A program made the translations under genes and the position numbers. A stretch of DNA of 49,637 bases from Spirochaetales bacterium. Its GTDB lineage: Bacteria > Spirochaetota > Spirochaetia > DSM-27196 > Alkalispirochaetaceae. The stretch's first letter is position 1. The number at the start of each line of letters is the position of its first letter. Shown in pieces: positions 17,346 through 24,823 of the stretch. The notes beneath the pieces are model-generated. The model was not told the origin of the DNA, made no database searches, and worked only from the letters and a program-made list of their open reading frames with translations. The stretch is from the NCBI GenBank assembly GCA_028282545.1, contig JANQHT010000062.1:1-49637 (forward strand), written 5' to 3'.

Positions 17346-17828
17346 CTACCACACCAGGTCGATGTCGGTTACCTGGAAACCCTCACGCCAGAACGCCCGC
17401 GCCGTCTCCGCGTCGACCCACCGGCTTCCCTGCGTTCCGCGGAACTCCTGGGCGATCAGCCGGTTCCAGGGAGGACTCCCGGGTGAATTAATTCCAAACC
17501 CCTCGCCGCTGTCCGGCACGGTTGGGGAAACGCGGATATAACCGGAACCCATGCGATTCGTCACGGTGAGCCAGACCATCGCCGATGACGGAAGCTCCGG
17601 CGAGTAGCCGGACTCCGCCCGCCACTCGAAGACTCCGTTGACAACCGCCTCACCCATCAACTGCGTGAGGTTGTACCGTACCCGCAGGTACTCGATTCCG
17701 CCCCCCGGACGCTTTGACATTTCACCAGTTCCGGGACCGCCCGCTGCGACGGGATAGACCGTCAGTACGGCCAGGACAAAAACCACTACCCACCGGCGCA
17801 ATACGCGTTTCTTGACTGTGCCCTCCAT
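17346..17828 (-). CDS. Small exported protein, first gene of sigma-54 operon
   Basis: A 160-residue protein that begins MEGTVKKRVLRRW and then has a strong signal sequence (VVVFVLAVLTVYPVAAG, residues 14-30). The mature part is strand-rich: EYLRVRYNLTQLMG, VVNGVFEWRAES, SAMVWLTVTNRMGSGYIRV, and it ends FQVTDIDLVW. No family is recognised. GGAGGACT is placed 5 nt before ATG 17828, and the signal peptide begins correctly from there; an upstream extension of the frame runs through the promoter and is rejected. As first gene behind a sigma-54 promoter and tightly coupled to three further exported proteins, it is probably a subunit of the same envelope structure. Confidence 0.82.
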   Translation of the reverse strand: MEGTVKKRVLRRWVVVFVLAVLTVYPVAAGGPGTGEMSKRPGGGIEYLRVRYNLTQLMGEAVVNGVFEWRAESGYSPELPSSAMVWLTVTNRMGSGYIRVSPTVPDSGEGFGINSPGSPPWNRLIAQEFRGTQGSRWVDAETARAFWREGFQVTDIDLVW

Positions 17829-17852
17829 GCTGAGTCCTCCTGCCGGGCGATA

Positions 17853-17869
17853 TGCAAGAAAAGTGCCAA
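17853..17869 (-). promoter_or_regulatory. Sigma-54 (RpoN) promoter
   Basis: On the minus strand the sequence reads TTGGCACTTTTCTTGCA, matching the -24/-12 consensus YTGGCAC-N5-TTGCW at every conserved position, with the invariant GG and GC at correct spacing. Expected transcription start is about 17842, 14 nt ahead of the ATG at 17828, leaving room for its ribosome-binding site. Confidence 0.85.
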
Positions 17870-17957
17870 AAAAACAGTGAAAATCATCCCGGAAGCGCCG
17901 CAATGTACGGGGAATAGACGGCAACAGCGTTCTATCGTCGCGGATTTTCGCCTTTGA

Positions 17958-17998
17958 GTTTCACGAATCGTTTCGCCGCCGTTCACTTTTCGTGAAAC
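17958..17998. promoter_or_regulatory. Inverted repeat upstream of the sigma-54 promoter; possible enhancer site
   Basis: GTTTCACGAA (17958-17967) and TTCGTGAAAC (17989-17998) form a perfect 10-bp inverted repeat with a 21-nt spacer, centred about 135 bp upstream of the predicted start. That is the usual distance for an enhancer-binding protein site. It also lies just after the end of the acyl-CoA ligase gene, but lacks a T-run, so it is not a typical terminator. Confidence 0.55.
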
Positions 17999-18012
17999 GC
18001 GGCAACGCAGAA

Positions 18013-19605
18013 CTACGGCTGGTACAGGTAGCGCTTGATCTTGAAGGTGGGCGTCTTCTCGAAGGGTTCCACCTGTTCCTCGATACGGGCGATGCGCGCA
18101 AAGGCTCCCACGCGCCGGTTTACTTCGACCCGGATATCCTCGAGGATCTCGCCGACGCGGGCGGTAACGTCCCGGGCACCGGCCCGGAGCTCCTCGTAGT
18201 TTATGCTCACTCGGGCCACCAACTGGGCACCCGCCTGCAGGACCAGTGAGTCGAGAACAAACCGGAACTGGTTGATCACCGCTTCGATCGCTTCGGGGTA
18301 GATGTTCTCCCCGTTGGCTCCGATGATGACACTCTTGATCCGTCCTCGCACGTACACGTAGCCGTCCGTGTCTATCTCGCCGATGTCGCCGGTACGAAAC
18401 CAGCCGTCGTCGGTAAAGGCGGCGGCGGTCAACTCGGGAGCGTTGTGGTAGCCGTTCATGACGTTGGGACCCTTCGCCTGGATCTCACCGTCCCGGATTC
18501 GCAGTTCTACACCACGGACCGGGGGCCCCGTGGACCGGAGACGCGTATGGGCGGCGTTGCACCCCGCCAGCAGAGGCGCCGTTTCGGTAAGGCCGTACCC
18601 GATCGCATAGGGAAACCGGGCTATTCGCAGAAACCGTTCAACGTCTTCGGCAAGGGGGGCGCCGCCGACCCCGAAGAAGTACAACCGCCCGCCGAAAGTT
18701 GCCATCAGTTTGCGGCCGGCCGCACGGTAGAGTACGTTTCGTACCGGCGGCAACCGGCGGAGCACCCGCGTGATGACGTTGCCGTCGAGAAGGGCAAAGA
18801 CGCGTTTTCTGACGATCTTTTCGATTACCAAGGGGACCGAGAGCATGAGATGCGGTCGTACCCGCTCCAGGGCCGGCACAAGCACCGTGGGCGACGCGGG
18901 GCGGTCCAGGTAGTGCACCGAAACGCCCTGGCTGAAAGGAATCAGGAAACCCAAGGTACATTCGTACGTGTGTGACAGGGGCAGGAGCGACAGCATAGCC
19001 TCGCCCGGCGCCATCCCGGGCACTTCAATACCCGCGGTGACGTTGGAGGCGATGTTTCGATGTGTCAAGACAACGCCCTTCGAGAAGCCCGTTGTCCCCG
19101 ACGTGTAGATGATTGCCGCGACGTCCTCCGGAGACGGAGGCTGATCGTCCACCGCTGCGGCCGATACGGAGTCGACGTCGTTCGACACGTCCTCACCGAC
19201 CACCGACTCAAGTTCCACCACGCGGATTCCCGGACGCGCCGCGAGTTCATCCCGGATGCGCTCGTGAAGGCGACTCGAAACGAAGATCGCCCTGACGCCG
19301 GAGTGATCGAGGATGTTCCCGACATCCCCGGGCGGGAAGTCGGGGAGAATCGGTACGACGGTGGCCGGGTAGGTCGCAACGGCGAGATAGGCTACCGGCC
19401 AGGCCGGCATGTTTTCGCCGTAGATGGCCACGGCGTCGCCGCGATCGATGCCGGCGACCCGAAGCAGCCCGCGGCAGGCGTCCACGGCCCGTTCAACCGC
19501 ACCATAGGAAAGCGATATGCCGCCGACCGACGCGAAAGCGGTCCGATCCCGGTGAGAAGCTGTTCCGAAGCGGTAGATCTCGGCAATCGTTGTAAATTCA
19601 GGCAT
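18013..19605 (-). CDS. Long-chain acyl-CoA synthetase / AMP-binding enzyme
   Basis: A 530-residue ANL-superfamily adenylating enzyme that activates a fatty acid with ATP and CoA. The P-loop-like motif is YTSGTTGFSKGVVLTHRN (about residues 169-186). It also has YGLTETAPLL, FRTGDIGEIDTDGYVYVRGR and KSVIIGANGENIYPEAIE; the expected C-terminal Lys occurs in FEKTPTFKIKRYLYQ. It is slightly shorter than E. coli FadD but fits bacterial long-chain ligases. It is probably monocistronic. The ATG lies 6 nt after a TATCCT -10 and has no ribosome-binding site. Confidence 0.93.
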   Translation of the reverse strand: MPEFTTIAEIYRFGTASHRDRTAFASVGGISLSYGAVERAVDACRGLLRVAGIDRGDAVAIYGENMPAWPVAYLAVATYPATVVPILPDFPPGDVGNILDHSGVRAIFVSSRLHERIRDELAARPGIRVVELESVVGEDVSNDVDSVSAAAVDDQPPSPEDVAAIIYTSGTTGFSKGVVLTHRNIASNVTAGIEVPGMAPGEAMLSLLPLSHTYECTLGFLIPFSQGVSVHYLDRPASPTVLVPALERVRPHLMLSVPLVIEKIVRKRVFALLDGNVITRVLRRLPPVRNVLYRAAGRKLMATFGGRLYFFGVGGAPLAEDVERFLRIARFPYAIGYGLTETAPLLAGCNAAHTRLRSTGPPVRGVELRIRDGEIQAKGPNVMNGYHNAPELTAAAFTDDGWFRTGDIGEIDTDGYVYVRGRIKSVIIGANGENIYPEAIEAVINQFRFVLDSLVLQAGAQLVARVSINYEELRAGARDVTARVGEILEDIRVEVNRRVGAFARIARIEEQVEPFEKTPTFKIKRYLYQP

Positions 19606-19611
19606 CTAAAA

Positions 19612-19640
19612 AGGATACTACGACCGGGCCGGCACCGCAA
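19612..19640 (-). promoter_or_regulatory. Acyl-CoA ligase promoter; leaderless mRNA predicted
   Basis: Minus strand TTGCGG (19640-19635), 17-nt spacer, TATCCT (19617-19612). Six nucleotides separate the -10 from the ATG at 19605. Confidence 0.5.
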
Positions 19641-19664
19641 GTTTTGCGATCGGACACAAAAGAC

Positions 19665-19692
19665 TTGACTTTCCCCGTGCCCGTTGTAGCTT
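19665..19692 (+). promoter_or_regulatory. Promoter of the BI-1-like gene
   Basis: TTGACT (19665-19670), 16-nt spacer, TAGCTT (19687-19692). It is followed by a normal ribosome-binding site, GGAGGACAAACA, before ATG 19713. Confidence 0.5.
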
Positions 19693-19712
19693 ATTGCCAT
19701 GGAGGACAAACA

Positions 19713-20420
19713 ATGAGCATACGCGAACAGGCGCAGACCTTTGTCTCTGCCGCCGAGCGCGAACGAACCATACTTCGCAACGTCTACCTGTGGATGACGA
19801 TGGGCCTCGCGATTACCGGGGTCGTCGCGATGTACGTCGCCGGTAATCCCGCGCTTCTGCGTTCGATAATCGGGAACCGGCTTCTTTTCTTCGGGCTGAT
19901 CATCGGTGAACTCGTCCTGGTGATGTCGCTATCACGGCGCATCATGGCAATGACGCCAACCGCGGCCACCCTCAGTTTCGCCGGCTACTCGGTATTAAAC
20001 GGATTGACCCTTTCGGTGGTCTTTGTTGCATACACCGGCACGAGCATCGCCCAGGCCTTTTTCGTGGCAGCCGGCACCTTCGCGGCCCTCAGCGTCTACG
20101 CCGTGACCACCAAGCGTGAACTGGGGGGAATGGGACAGTACCTCTTCGCGGGCCTGATCGGAATAATCATCGCTTCGGTGATCAACATGTTCCTGCGGAG
20201 CAGTTCATTGGACTACCTGATCTCGTTCGTGGGGGTTTTCCTCTTTATGGGGCTTACCGCGTACGACACGCAGATGATCAAGCGAATGAGCGACCAGATG
20301 AGCGGCAACGTCGGTGAAGGTGACTTCATCCGGATGTCGATCCTGGGTGCCCTGCGACTCTACCTGGATTTTATCAACCTCTTTCTCTTCCTGTTGCGGT
20401 TCCTCGGCCGCCGCGACTGA
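19713..20420 (+). CDS. Bax inhibitor-1/YccA family membrane protein
   Basis: A 235-residue protein with seven hydrophobic helices, the plan of the BI-1/YccA (LifeGuard) family. YccA interacts with and modulates the FtsH protease in E. coli; family members can act as pH-sensitive calcium leak channels. Recognisable motifs include RNVYLWMTMGLAITGVVA (helix 1), VLNGLTLSVVFVAYTGTSIAQAFFVAAGTF and the conserved LTAYDTQMIKRM near residue 190, followed by the last helix ALRLYLDFINLFLFLLRFLG. GGAGGACAAACA precedes the ATG, and the frame upstream of it overlaps the promoter. Probably monocistronic. Confidence 0.93.
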   Translation: MSIREQAQTFVSAAERERTILRNVYLWMTMGLAITGVVAMYVAGNPALLRSIIGNRLLFFGLIIGELVLVMSLSRRIMAMTPTAATLSFAGYSVLNGLTLSVVFVAYTGTSIAQAFFVAAGTFAALSVYAVTTKRELGGMGQYLFAGLIGIIIASVINMFLRSSSLDYLISFVGVFLFMGLTAYDTQMIKRMSDQMSGNVGEGDFIRMSILGALRLYLDFINLFLFLLRFLGRRD

Positions 20421-20458
20421 GGCTGAGGGCTCACGGGATACCTCGGGGTCGGGAGGCG

Positions 20459-21040
20459 TCAATCTTCCGGCCGAAGCCCCGTCTCCCGCGCCGCCTCGAT
20501 CCAGGCGGCGCGTTCCTCGGCGGTCGTCGCCGATATTGACTGGAGAACGTGCCATTCGACCCTCGCCGGATCGATTCCGCAGAATGCCAAGGTCGTCTCT
20601 CCTAAGATCTGTCGTATCGCCGCGACGGCTCGCTCCGCGTAGGCGCGATCCGGCGCGCCCAGAGAACACCAGACGTGCACGCGATCGATCCATTCCAATG
20701 TGCCCGCTACCGCTCCGTCCTCTTCTACGGTGAACGCCCAGGGTGGGAGCAGAACCCGGTCGAAGAACCCCTTCATGATCGCCGGCGGACCGCCCCACCA
20801 CACGGGAAAGACGAGGGCCAGCGAAGAGGCCCGTTCCAGGCGGCGCTGCATCGTCTGGACCGGGGCGTCCGGTGGAGTATCCGCTAGGTAGTCCCGCAAC
20901 TCCGGCGCCGATAGAACCGGTTCGAACCGCTCGCGATAGAGATCTATCAGGTCATTTTCGGGCGGTTCCGATAGCGCCTCTGCCACGGCGTGGGAGAAGC
21001 TCTCCCGGTAGGGGTGCGCCAGGATCGTGAGGAGCGCCAT
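20459..21040 (-). CDS. NAD(P)H dehydrogenase (quinone)-like flavodoxin-fold protein
   Basis: A 193-residue flavodoxin-fold protein of the NQO1/KefF/MdaB group. It starts LLTILAHPYRESFSHAVAEAL, the FMN/FAD-binding first strand and helix with the HP motif. It has SLALVFPVWWGGPPAIMKGFFDRVLLPPWAF, the diagnostic PxWWxxxPAxxKGxxDRVxxPGxAF signature, and ends with a helical tail. Such enzymes reduce quinones or azo compounds with NAD(P)H. It lies 6 nt downstream of the MFS transporter gene and is presumably cotranscribed with it. Substrate unknown. Confidence 0.9.
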   Translation of the reverse strand: MALLTILAHPYRESFSHAVAEALSEPPENDLIDLYRERFEPVLSAPELRDYLADTPPDAPVQTMQRRLERASSLALVFPVWWGGPPAIMKGFFDRVLLPPWAFTVEEDGAVAGTLEWIDRVHVWCSLGAPDRAYAERAVAAIRQILGETTLAFCGIDPARVEWHVLQSISATTAEERAAWIEAARETGLRPED

Positions 21041-21046
21041 CGCGCT

Positions 21047-22297
21047 TCACGCTTTTCCGGGACGGGCGATGCGCAACACGATGCCGCCGACGGCGAAGAG
21101 GATCAGGATGCTGAGAATGCCCACGCGGTCGCTCCCGGTTATTTGCGCAAAAAACCCAACCATGAAGGGTCCCATAATCGCCGCGAACTTACCGAAGATG
21201 TTGTAGAACCCGAAGAACTCGGCGGACTTGTCCTTGGGAATCAACTTTCCGAACATGGAACGGCTCAACGCCTGAATACCGCCCTGGCTGGAGGCGACCA
21301 TCATCGACAGGACCCAGAACATGACCGTCCGCGTTCGCAGGCTTTCGAAAGTGGGCAGGAAGTACGCCACGAAGACCACCGTCACGTAGATCCCGATCCC
21401 CACGAACAACATGCGGCGCGCCCCCACGACGCGGGCGAGGCGACCGTAGAGAAGTGCAAAGGGAAACGCCACGATCTGGATCGCCAGGAGGATCACGAGC
21501 AACATGTTTGAGTCGATTCCCATGCGCAGGGCAATGGGAGTCGCCATCTTGATAATCGTATCCACTCCATCGATGTAGAAGAAATAGGCCACCAGGAAGA
21601 GAAAGGCCTCCCGATACCGCCTGATGTCGGCAACGGTTCGCGCCAGGCGCCGGAAGCTGTCGGCAACCGGCGTGGGCGACGGATCGATACCGTAACTCTG
21701 CCGTACGTTGCGAATCATGGGGATCGAAAAGACGAGCCACCAGGCACCGGTGAGGACAAATGCCAGGCGCACCGCCGTTCCCGTGGCGAGACCAAAACCA
21801 TCGGCGTTGATGATCAGGATCATGCTCGCCATAAAGGGGAGCGTGCTCCCGATGTATCCCCAGCCAAAGCCGCTGGCGGAGACCCAGTCCATCCGCTCCT
21901 CGCTTGTTACGTCCACGAGAAAACTATCGTAGAACACATTGGCGCCGGAGAACCCGATGACGGAACCTACGTAAAGGATAAGCGCCAGGAGCCACTGCCC
22001 CTCGCCCACCAGGATCAGACTCGTTGTCGTGAGTACGCCGACGGCAAAAAAGAGCAGAAAGAATCGCTTCTTACGGCCCCAGTAGTCGGCCAGCGTACCC
22101 AGAATGGGAGCCATCACGGCGACGGCCAGGCTCGCCAGGCTGTTGGCGTATCCCCAGGTAGAGACGTAGATCTCTTCCGGCGTGATACTCTCGTAGAAAA
22201 TGGGAAATATCGCCGTGGTGATGATGATCGAATAGGCCGAGTTGGCCCAATCGTAGAGGATCCAGCTTCGCTCTTCCCGTTTGAACGCACCCAGCAT
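21047..22297 (-). CDS. MFS transporter, UMF1/Atg22-like family
   Basis: A protein of about 416 residues with 12 membrane helices. The N-terminus KREERSWILYDWANSAYSIIITTAIFPIFY is the UMF1 (Atg22-like) hallmark; the yeast relative exports amino acids from the vacuole. The loop ADYWGRKKRFFLLFF matches the MFS A-motif region, and ALSRSMFGKLIPKDKSAEFFGFYNIFGKFAAIMGP is the second family signature. ATG 22297 is used; a GTG at 22312 would add five residues. The substrate cannot be read from sequence. Coupling with a quinone reductase-like gene hints at export or handling of a small redox-active compound; this is speculative. Confidence 0.88.
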   Translation of the reverse strand: MLGAFKREERSWILYDWANSAYSIIITTAIFPIFYESITPEEIYVSTWGYANSLASLAVAVMAPILGTLADYWGRKKRFFLLFFAVGVLTTTSLILVGEGQWLLALILYVGSVIGFSGANVFYDSFLVDVTSEERMDWVSASGFGWGYIGSTLPFMASMILIINADGFGLATGTAVRLAFVLTGAWWLVFSIPMIRNVRQSYGIDPSPTPVADSFRRLARTVADIRRYREAFLFLVAYFFYIDGVDTIIKMATPIALRMGIDSNMLLVILLAIQIVAFPFALLYGRLARVVGARRMLFVGIGIYVTVVFVAYFLPTFESLRTRTVMFWVLSMMVASSQGGIQALSRSMFGKLIPKDKSAEFFGFYNIFGKFAAIMGPFMVGFFAQITGSDRVGILSILILFAVGGIVLRIARPGKA

Positions 22298-22374
22298 GGC
22301 CCCATCATGCACAAAAGAGTGGCCGGTGAACAGCGTGGACGATGCGCCGGATCGCGCGGTATTGTAGGAACGTG

Positions 22375-23436
22375 ATGGTGACCGCTCAGCTTACGCAGTG
22401 CGGCGTTGGGTTCCGTTTGCACGGTCCCTCCGCCCTGGACAGGTACTTCCGGTTACCCCCGACGGACTACACGTTTCTTCACACCGAGGCCGACGTGGTG
22501 ACGCTGGCGTCACTGTTCGACGACCTCCTCTTCCCCGGCATTGACGGTATTGACGCCGTGGTGGTTTACAACGGCCACGAATACTGGTTCGTCGCCTCCG
22601 ATTGGCTGGCGCATCCGTGGATGGCGTTCTCCTACGATACGCAACGGGACGCCTACGATGATCCGGCAGGCGTGTATCGCACCCTCCGCGATCATACAAC
22701 GGGCAAACCGGCAACGCTGCCGCCCGGGAGCAACGCGGCTTTCTCGGCGATTCTGAGTGCCAGGTACGGGTTCCGAGCCACCTACGCACCGGGGCGTACC
22801 GGCGCCGTCTGGAACGATCGTCTCTTCAGGATGGTTCTCAACCAGGTCCTTACCGGCGATGACGTTGAAGCGGGGCTGGACGTGCTCGATCGATCCGGCG
22901 TGCTCTCATTGCACCTGGAAGAGCTATCGTCGATGAAAGAGACGGACCACAGCAAGGAGGGCCACCCCGAGGGCGATGTGTGGCGTCATACGATGGAAAC
23001 GTTCCGCTACCGGAAGGACCGCGACTACCTGGTGGCGCTCGCGTTGCTCCTGCACGACGTGGGAAAACCGCAGGCAATTGAGAACGACGGCCGGCGGTTC
23101 GACCGGCACGCCGACATCGGTGCCCGCTTGGCCACACGAATGGCCGAGCGAATCGGTTCAAACCGCGCCACGGTCGAGTCGGTCCGGTGGCTCGTGCGAA
23201 ACCACATGATCCCCGGTGCGCTCGACCGGCTTCCTCCCTATCGACGCAACCCCATCATGTCCTCGCCGCTCTTCCCCCGCCTCCTGGAAGTGTACCGGTG
23301 CGACCTCTGCTCAACCTACCGTGGACCCGATGGGTACTACCGGGCGTGCCGCGTCTACCGGCGATTCCTGAAGGACAGCGCCAACCCGTTCCGGGACTCC
23401 CTGGGAAAAAAACTCGTGCGGGTCTACGTGGAATAG
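22375..23436 (+). CDS. HD-domain protein related to the C-terminal part of tRNA nucleotidyltransferases
   Basis: A 353-residue protein. Residues 190-250 carry an HD metal-dependent phosphohydrolase core: EGDVWRHTMETFRY, LVALALLLHDVGKPQAIE and FDRHADIGARLATRMAERI, followed by VRWLVRNHMIP, as in the HD region of CCA-adding and poly(A) polymerases. The N-terminal part (WFVASDWLAHPWMAFSYDTQRDAYDDPAGVYRTL) recalls the head region of those enzymes but lacks the GxxR/DxD nucleotidyltransferase motif. It is therefore probably a phosphodiesterase/phosphatase or an RNA-binding relic rather than a CCA enzyme. The start may be GTG 22372 or ATG 22375; a TATTGT -10 lies at 22360-22365. Confidence 0.83.
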   Translation: MVTAQLTQCGVGFRLHGPSALDRYFRLPPTDYTFLHTEADVVTLASLFDDLLFPGIDGIDAVVVYNGHEYWFVASDWLAHPWMAFSYDTQRDAYDDPAGVYRTLRDHTTGKPATLPPGSNAAFSAILSARYGFRATYAPGRTGAVWNDRLFRMVLNQVLTGDDVEAGLDVLDRSGVLSLHLEELSSMKETDHSKEGHPEGDVWRHTMETFRYRKDRDYLVALALLLHDVGKPQAIENDGRRFDRHADIGARLATRMAERIGSNRATVESVRWLVRNHMIPGALDRLPPYRRNPIMSSPLFPRLLEVYRCDLCSTYRGPDGYYRACRVYRRFLKDSANPFRDSLGKKLVRVYVE

Positions 23437-23447
23437 CGTCTACAAGT

Positions 23448-23498
23448 CGTATCGTTCTATCAGCCGTATCGTTCTATCAGCCGTATCGTTCCATCAGC
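23448..23498. repeat. Three tandem 17-bp repeats at the thrC 3' end
   Basis: CGTATCGTTCTATCAGC occurs at 23448-23464 and 23465-23481, and with one change (T to C) at 23482-23498. The last copy encodes the C-terminus of threonine synthase (MERYG) and the repeats extend past its stop codon. The likely cause is replication slippage that duplicated the gene end outward. Confidence 0.95.
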
Positions 23499-24784
23499 AG
23501 CTCCCGCAGGGGAGCGAGTTCCGGTTCGATCGCCGTGGTGTGTTTCTCCAGATCGAGCAATCGCGCCAGCCGCGCCGGGATATCGGGTCGCATGCCGAGG
23601 ACCGATTCGCACACTTCCAGGAACTTGGCGGGATGCGCCGTGGCAAGGGTGACCACCGTGCCGGTGAACCCGTCCGCCCGGAAACGCTCCACCGCGTGGA
23701 TGCCCGCGGCAGTATGGGGACAGACGACGAGGCCCCTCTCCCGGTACCACCGCTGCATCGTTGACACAATCTCATCATCGGAGGCGCGGTACCCGGAAAG
23801 CGTGTCTCGAATATCGAGCTGCCGGTCGTCGAAGATCTTACGAAGCCGTTCAAAGTTGCTGGGCGCCCCCACGTCCATGGCGTTGGCGAGCGTCTGCACG
23901 GAGGGGCGCGGGGTGTACACGCCGCTGTCAAGGTATTCCGGAACGACATCGTTCTCGTTGCTCGCCGCGATAAATCGTGCCGCCCGCATACCCCAGCGCC
24001 AGGCGAATACTCCGGCGGTAAGATTCCCGAAGTTGCCGCTGGGAACACAGAACGCGGGCGGGCCGTCCGCGTCCCGATCAAGCTGCGCCGCCGCCCAGAC
24101 GTAGTAGAACGACTGCGGAATAAGGCGCCCCACGTTAATGCTGTTTGCGGAGGTGAGATTGATGGAGGCCCGGAGCGTCTCGTCGACAAATGCCTCTTTC
24201 ACCATGCGCTGACAATCGTCAAAGGAACCGAGAACCTCCAGAGCGGCCACGTTGTCACCCAGCGTCGTCAGTTGCTTCTCCTGGAGGGGGCTCACGCGCC
24301 CGGAGGGGTAGAGGACAACCACGTCGATGTTCTTGCGGCGATGGAACGCGTGGGCCACGGCGCTTCCGGTATCCCCGCTCGTGGCGACGAGAATCACCGC
24401 TCGTTCGTCATCTATTCTCAAGCGTCGTTCCATGGCGGCCGCCAGAAAGGACGCCCCGAAATCCTTGAAAGCGCAGGAGGGCCCGTGAAAAAGTTCCAGG
24501 AGGAAGTGTCGGTCGTCGATCTTCCGCAAGGCCGGTGAGAAGGGAAACGCCGCGGTGCAGAGGGCACGAGCATCGTCCGGTGAAAACTCTTCCGGAAAAA
24601 GAGCTTCCGTCAGCGCGACGGCAAGCTCGGCAAACGGCGTAGCGCCATCGAACCGCTCCATGACCGCCCGCAGATCCGGCTCCGAATCGGGGTAAAAGAG
24701 CCCCCCGTCGGGGGCGAGGCCGAGAAAAAGCGCCTCCAGGAAAGGCGCCCGTACGCCTGCGTTTCTAGTGCTGACAAAGTTCAC
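23477..24784 (-). CDS. thrC: Threonine synthase
   Basis: A 435-residue PLP enzyme converting O-phosphohomoserine to threonine. It opens FVSTRNAGVRAPFLEALFLGLAPDGGLFYP, typical of threonine synthase. The PLP lysine is in GPSCAFKDFGASFLAAAMERR (Lys107), with VATSGDTGSAVAHAFHRR for phosphate binding, NSINVGRLIPQSFYY and VPSGNFGNLTAGVFA. Length is normal for the bacterial form. GTG 24784 is chosen because it lies 8 nt after the predicted -10; the TTG at 24793 would fall inside the promoter. The divergent promoter region is shared with the lipoprotein gene at 24824. Confidence 0.96.
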   Translation of the reverse strand: MNFVSTRNAGVRAPFLEALFLGLAPDGGLFYPDSEPDLRAVMERFDGATPFAELAVALTEALFPEEFSPDDARALCTAAFPFSPALRKIDDRHFLLELFHGPSCAFKDFGASFLAAAMERRLRIDDERAVILVATSGDTGSAVAHAFHRRKNIDVVVLYPSGRVSPLQEKQLTTLGDNVAALEVLGSFDDCQRMVKEAFVDETLRASINLTSANSINVGRLIPQSFYYVWAAAQLDRDADGPPAFCVPSGNFGNLTAGVFAWRWGMRAARFIAASNENDVVPEYLDSGVYTPRPSVQTLANAMDVGAPSNFERLRKIFDDRQLDIRDTLSGYRASDDEIVSTMQRWYRERGLVVCPHTAAGIHAVERFRADGFTGTVVTLATAHPAKFLEVCESVLGMRPDIPARLARLLDLEKHTTAIEPELAPLRELLMERYG

Positions 24785-24823
24785 TTGATGCAACTGTAGT
24801 CAAGGGCTACCATTGCATCAAGT
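24783..24823. promoter_or_regulatory. Palindromic divergent promoter region, thrC / lipoprotein gene
   Basis: Perfect inverted repeat ACTTGATGCAA (24783-24793) / TTGCATCAAGT (24813-24823), 19-nt spacer. Plus promoter: TTGATG (24785-24790), 17 nt, TACCAT (24808-24813). Minus promoter: TTGATG (24821-24816), 17 nt, TACAGT (24798-24793). The two promoters occupy the same DNA in opposite directions. Start codons lie 8 nt (thrC GTG) and 10 nt (lipoprotein ATG) beyond the -10 elements. Confidence 0.7.

Noticed and set aside
23448..23498. CRISPR array
   Set aside because: The units are directly abutting with no spacers, and no cas genes are present.
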